Source: JACPXH01 sp964409225 (lineage in GTDB: Bacteria > Patescibacteriota > Minisyncoccia > JACPXH01). Taken from it: a stretch of 7,954 nucleotides of DNA. This document shows positions 5,599 to 7,954 of this stretch, piece after piece. Both the position numbers and the translations under genes were made by a program. The notes beneath the pieces were generated by a model. That model did no database searches. It saw only the letters and a program-made list of their open reading frames with translations, and had not been told where the DNA came from. Where the stretch lies: NCBI GenBank assembly GCA_964409225.1, contig CAYPCM010000030.1, positions 1 to 7,954 on the forward strand. Reading direction: 5' to 3'. Numbering within the stretch: the stretch's first letter is position 1; every line of letters starts with the position of its first letter.

Positions 5599-6206
5599 AA
5601 TCACGTTGGCTCTGGCAAGAAAAAGGCATAACCGTGGTTGAGTTTCTGACCGCGATGGCGGTGCTGTTTGCGGTGGGGATGGTGGTGGGCGCATTCGTTA
5701 ATTCAACTGTGAGCACCAGCGGACTTTTGTCGCGGCGGGCCGCAGCCATGCTGGAGGGGCGTCGGGTCCTTGAAGCATTCGCGCGCGAGTTTCGCGAGGC
5801 GTCTGCTTCGTCAATCGGTTCTTACCCCATTGAGTCGGCGACTGCATCCAGCTTCATTTTCTATGCCGACATTGACACGGATAGCTTCCGCGAACGCATC
5901 CGCTATTTTCTTGATGGCACAACTTTAAAAAAGGGCGTCATCAAACCAGCCGGCACACCGCTCGTGTATAATCCCGCCACAGAATCGGTTCAACCGGTGG
6001 TCGCTCAGATGGCCACCACGACAATTTTCGCGTATTACAACGGCGCCTACACCGGCACCCAGCAGCCGCTCGCAGCTCCGGTGGTTAATACTCAAGTCCG
6101 TTACGTGATGATGACTATAGCGATTGATGAAAACCCGGCGGCATTACCCGAAGCACTCGTTATGCGCGTTACCGCCGCCAGCCGAAATCTTAAAGATAAT
6201 CTCTAA
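5595..6206 (+). CDS. PulJ/PilW-like minor pilin
   Basis: The 203-residue protein has a type IV prepilin leader MKSRWLWQEKG, then ITVVEFLTAM, with Gly at -1 and Glu at mature position 5 (residue 16), followed by a hydrophobic helix (about 13-35). The rest is a mixed globular domain rich in short beta segments, for example FIFYADIDTDSFRERIRYFLDG (residues 87-108), which resembles the PulJ/PilW group. In those systems this protein is part of the minor-pilin tip complex that starts pilus assembly in the inner membrane. Its ATG overlaps the stop of the PilV-like gene (ATGA, 5595-5598), so it is probably translationally coupled; no Shine-Dalgarno site is visible. The next gene starts three bases after its stop. 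Confidence 0.82.
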   Translation: MKSRWLWQEKGITVVEFLTAMAVLFAVGMVVGAFVNSTVSTSGLLSRRAAAMLEGRRVLEAFAREFREASASSIGSYPIESATASSFIFYADIDTDSFRERIRYFLDGTTLKKGVIKPAGTPLVYNPATESVQPVVAQMATTTIFAYYNGAYTGTQQPLAAPVVNTQVRYVMMTIAIDENPAALPEALVMRVTAASRNLKDNL

Positions 6207-6209
6207 GTT

Positions 6210-7577
6210 ATGCGTCGTTCAAAGCAAACCGGCGCCATTGTTCTGCCGATACTTATATTCGGGGGGCTCGCCGCGTTTTTGATTGGGGGGTTTGTGCAGT
6301 TTGCCGTCTCCGAGCATCAAGCCGGCAGGGCCAAAGCCGCCAAAGAACTCGCCCTCCAGATTGCCGAAGCCGGCATCGATTACTACAAGTGGCATCTGGC
6401 GCACGATTCGGCTGATTTTCAAGACGGCACTGGCGGCCCGGGTCCGTATCTGCACGACTATCGCGATAAAGACGGCAATCTCGTTGGCCAGTTCTCCCTT
6501 GAGATTACGCCCCCGCCGGTTGGCTCAAGCGTGGTACAGGTTCGTTCCACCGGCTGGTCTGTTTCCTTCCCACAAGTGCGCAGGTCGGTACTGGTGCGGG
6601 TCGGCTTCCCTTCCTTGGTTGATTACGCTTTTCTTACCAACACCGACGTGTGGATCGGCGACACCGAGGCCGTCCATGGAAAACTGCACGCGAACGGCGG
6701 CATTCGTTTCGACGGGACAGACGATGCGCCCATCACCAGCGCCAAGCTAACGTATATTTGCAAGCAGCACCACGGCTGCGGCAACCAAGAGCGCCCGGGC
6801 ATCTGGGGAGACGGCGGCCCCACCTCGTTTTGGCAATTTCCGGTGCCAGCCCAGGATTTTAACGGCATTACCATTGACCTCGCCAATCTAAAGACCCTGG
6901 CGCAAAGTTCCGGCATTTATCTTGGTCCTTCGGGCACGGTTGGGTATCGCCTGCAACTCAACGCCGATCGAACCGTCAGCATCTTTCGCGTCACGGGCCT
7001 GCGGCCGTCGGTAATCGGGATGGACGTAAACGGTATCACTCGCGTTGAATCGAACGACATCCAGACGACGGAATTGATTGAGACGCGGGCGATCCCGACA
7101 AGCGGCGCCATTTTTGTGGAAGACAAGGTGTGGGTGGATGGCACTGTTTCGGGGTACGTCACAATTGGTTCGGGTCGTTTCCCGGACAATCCAGCGACTC
7201 GCACCACGATTGTGATTAGCGGGAACATCATTTACGTGGCCAAGGACGGTACGCATGCGCTTGGCTTGATTGCCCAACAGAACATTTTAATTCCGCGCTA
7301 CTCGCCGGATCAGCTTGAAATTGATGCGGCGGTCCTGGCGCAAAACGGTAGCGCCCAGCGGTACTACTACCCGGGCAACATCCTCGATCGGCTCGTCGTC
7401 TACGGCAGCATTATCACCAATGGCGTCTGGACCTGGTCGTGGGTTTCAGGCGGCGGAGCAGTCGTTTCTGGCTATCGCAATACCGATACCACTTACGACG
7501 CCAATCTCACTTACGCCCCGCCGCCGGGTTTTCCAGTGGGGAATTCGTATAATCAGATTTCTTGGGAAGAAAAGTGA
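6210..7577 (+). CDS. PilX-like pilus assembly protein
   Basis: The 455-residue protein starts with MRRSKQTG, then AIVLPILIFGGLAAFLIGGF, a single N-terminal hydrophobic helix. There is no Glu at mature position 5 (Pro instead), as in PilX- and GspK-like minor pilins. AEAGI at 52-56 is typical of the helix in this group. The C-terminal half (about 300-360) has the pattern IFVEDKVWVDGTVSG, VTIGSG, ISGNIIY and LGLIAQQNI, and the protein ends with YDANLTYAPPPGFPV; I recognise this layout from bacterial PilX-like proteins with DUF4900-type repeats. A CKQHHGC segment (184-190) could form a disulfide or bind metal. It lies three bases after the PulJ-like gene, making a PilV-PilW-PilX order. No Shine-Dalgarno site is seen, so coupling is likely. 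Its stop codon is nine bases from repeat element E2. Confidence 0.8.
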   Translation: MRRSKQTGAIVLPILIFGGLAAFLIGGFVQFAVSEHQAGRAKAAKELALQIAEAGIDYYKWHLAHDSADFQDGTGGPGPYLHDYRDKDGNLVGQFSLEITPPPVGSSVVQVRSTGWSVSFPQVRRSVLVRVGFPSLVDYAFLTNTDVWIGDTEAVHGKLHANGGIRFDGTDDAPITSAKLTYICKQHHGCGNQERPGIWGDGGPTSFWQFPVPAQDFNGITIDLANLKTLAQSSGIYLGPSGTVGYRLQLNADRTVSIFRVTGLRPSVIGMDVNGITRVESNDIQTTELIETRAIPTSGAIFVEDKVWVDGTVSGYVTIGSGRFPDNPATRTTIVISGNIIYVAKDGTHALGLIAQQNILIPRYSPDQLEIDAAVLAQNGSAQRYYYPGNILDRLVVYGSIITNGVWTWSWVSGGGAVVSGYRNTDTTYDANLTYAPPPGFPVGNSYNQISWEEK

Positions 7578-7585
7578 GGGGTGTG

Positions 7586-7846
7586 ACCGCCGCGCGACGA
7601 GCCCGAGCGACATCCGCAGCTAGCCGGCATGGTAGCCGCCGCAGCCGCGTCGCACGGACGTGTCGGCCCGCCCAGCGTGCGGGCCGCACTCTCGCTCGGC
7701 CTCGCTCTCCTCGCTGCGCTCGGAACCATGCCCGCTCGGCCTGCGCGACGCCGCGCGACGCGACTGCGGCGGCTCGGCTAGCGAGGACAGAGTGAGCGAG
7801 TCGTTGGACGAGCGAACGATCGCTTCGCGGCTCGTCGCGCGGCGGT
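7586..7846. repeat. Dispersed repeat element copy E2 with 18-bp perfect terminal inverted repeats
   Basis: This 261-base, very GC-rich block follows the pilin operon. It is bounded by an 18-base perfect inverted repeat, 7586-7603 with 7829-7846 (arm ACCGCCGCGCGACGAGCC). A further inner pairing of five bases joins 7606-7610 and 7820-7824. It is the inverted relative of E1 at 2815-3195: 7796-7824 matches the complement of 2835-2863 with one mismatch, and 7602-7653 matches the complement of about 3130-3180. The middle contains shuffled CTCGC-rich sequence, and part of it (about 7686-7741) resembles 2888-2933 of E1 in the same, not the inverted, orientation. No convincing gene lies inside. It could end the pilin transcript or be a small mobile element. 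Confidence 0.75.
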
Positions 7847-7864
7847 TGTGATGGTGGCGGGGGG

Positions 7865-7893
7865 TTGACACGCCGGCCACGCGCTCTTATACT
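7865..7893 (+). promoter_or_regulatory. Near-consensus sigma70-type promoter at right edge
   Basis: A perfect TTGACA (7865-7870) and TATACT (7888-7893, five of six) are separated by the optimal 17 bases. Transcription should begin near 7900 and run out of the window. It is the strongest promoter here and starts 18 bases after the end of E2, which suggests a highly expressed gene or RNA just to the right. Confidence 0.85.
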
Positions 7894-7906
7894 GTCGTTA
7901 CTGGTT

Positions 7907-7928
7907 GGTCCGTTCCCGCGAACGGGCC
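7907..7928 (+). promoter_or_regulatory. 5' leader hairpin of the downstream transcript
   Basis: GGTCCGTTC (7907-7915) pairs with GAACGGGCC (7920-7928) around a CCGC loop, nine pairs including one G-U. It lies about seven bases after the predicted transcription start, so it would sit at the very 5' end of the RNA. No coding start follows before the edge (7929-7954). It could stabilise the transcript, belong to a regulatory leader, or open a non-coding RNA. Confidence 0.5.
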
Positions 7929-7954
7929 AAATTTATTAGGTAACCGCCTCCGGG

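Noticed and set aside
2815..7846. CRISPR array or composite transposon bounded by E1 and E2
   Set aside because: There is no periodic repeat-spacer pattern. The genes between the two copies are a normal yraN and a pilin operon with no transposase, so a composite transposon is not supported beyond the inverted arrangement.
7620..7880. Minus-strand frame across E2, Ser/Glu/Arg-rich
   Set aside because: It reads the repeat itself and covers one terminal arm and part of the promoter; no Shine-Dalgarno site or known motif.

Overview
The window looks like part of a compact, GC-rich bacterial chromosome with every gene on the + strand. I infer a member of the Candidate Phyla Radiation (Patescibacteria, perhaps Parcubacteria). 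The reasons are the short intergenic gaps, the sparing use of Shine-Dalgarno sites, a divergent undecaprenyl-diphosphate-synthase-like protein of a type I associate with that group, and a minor-pilin operon with a very large PilV-like protein. This placement rests on recalled family knowledge, not on a search.

Layout. Positions 2-844 hold the 3' part of a CCA-adding tRNA nucleotidyltransferase. Three bases later come tRNA-Pro(CGG), 848-919, with no encoded CCA, and tRNA-Ala(CGC), 930-1003, with CCA encoded. A strong GC hairpin (1009-1039) closes that unit. An SDR-family oxidoreductase (1144-1908) follows with its own Shine-Dalgarno site and ends at a second GC hairpin (1923-1949). A good sigma70-type promoter (1989-2017) drives a cis-prenyltransferase of the UppS type (2034-2792), apparently from a transcript with a leader of only about 10 bases. 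A 422-base gap is filled by a GC-rich repeat element (E1, about 2815-3195). A YraN/UPF0102 protein follows (3215-3580), then a short AT-rich regulatory gap.

Positions 3772-7577 are a tight three-gene operon of type IV pilin-like proteins: a 608-residue PilV-like protein with beta-sandwich domains, a PulJ/PilW-like protein, and a PilX-like protein. They probably form a minor-pilin complex that primes or tips a type IV pilus. The operon is followed by a second copy of the repeat element in the opposite orientation (E2, 7586-7846). The window ends with a near-consensus promoter and a leader hairpin for a transcript that begins just before the right edge.

The most unusual content is the pair of repeat elements. 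They lie in inverted orientation about 4.4 kb apart and share both end sequences. Each is bounded by terminal inverted repeats whose outer arms differ between the copies but still pair within each copy. This looks like a small non-coding mobile or structured element. Whether it is new cannot be decided from this window alone.
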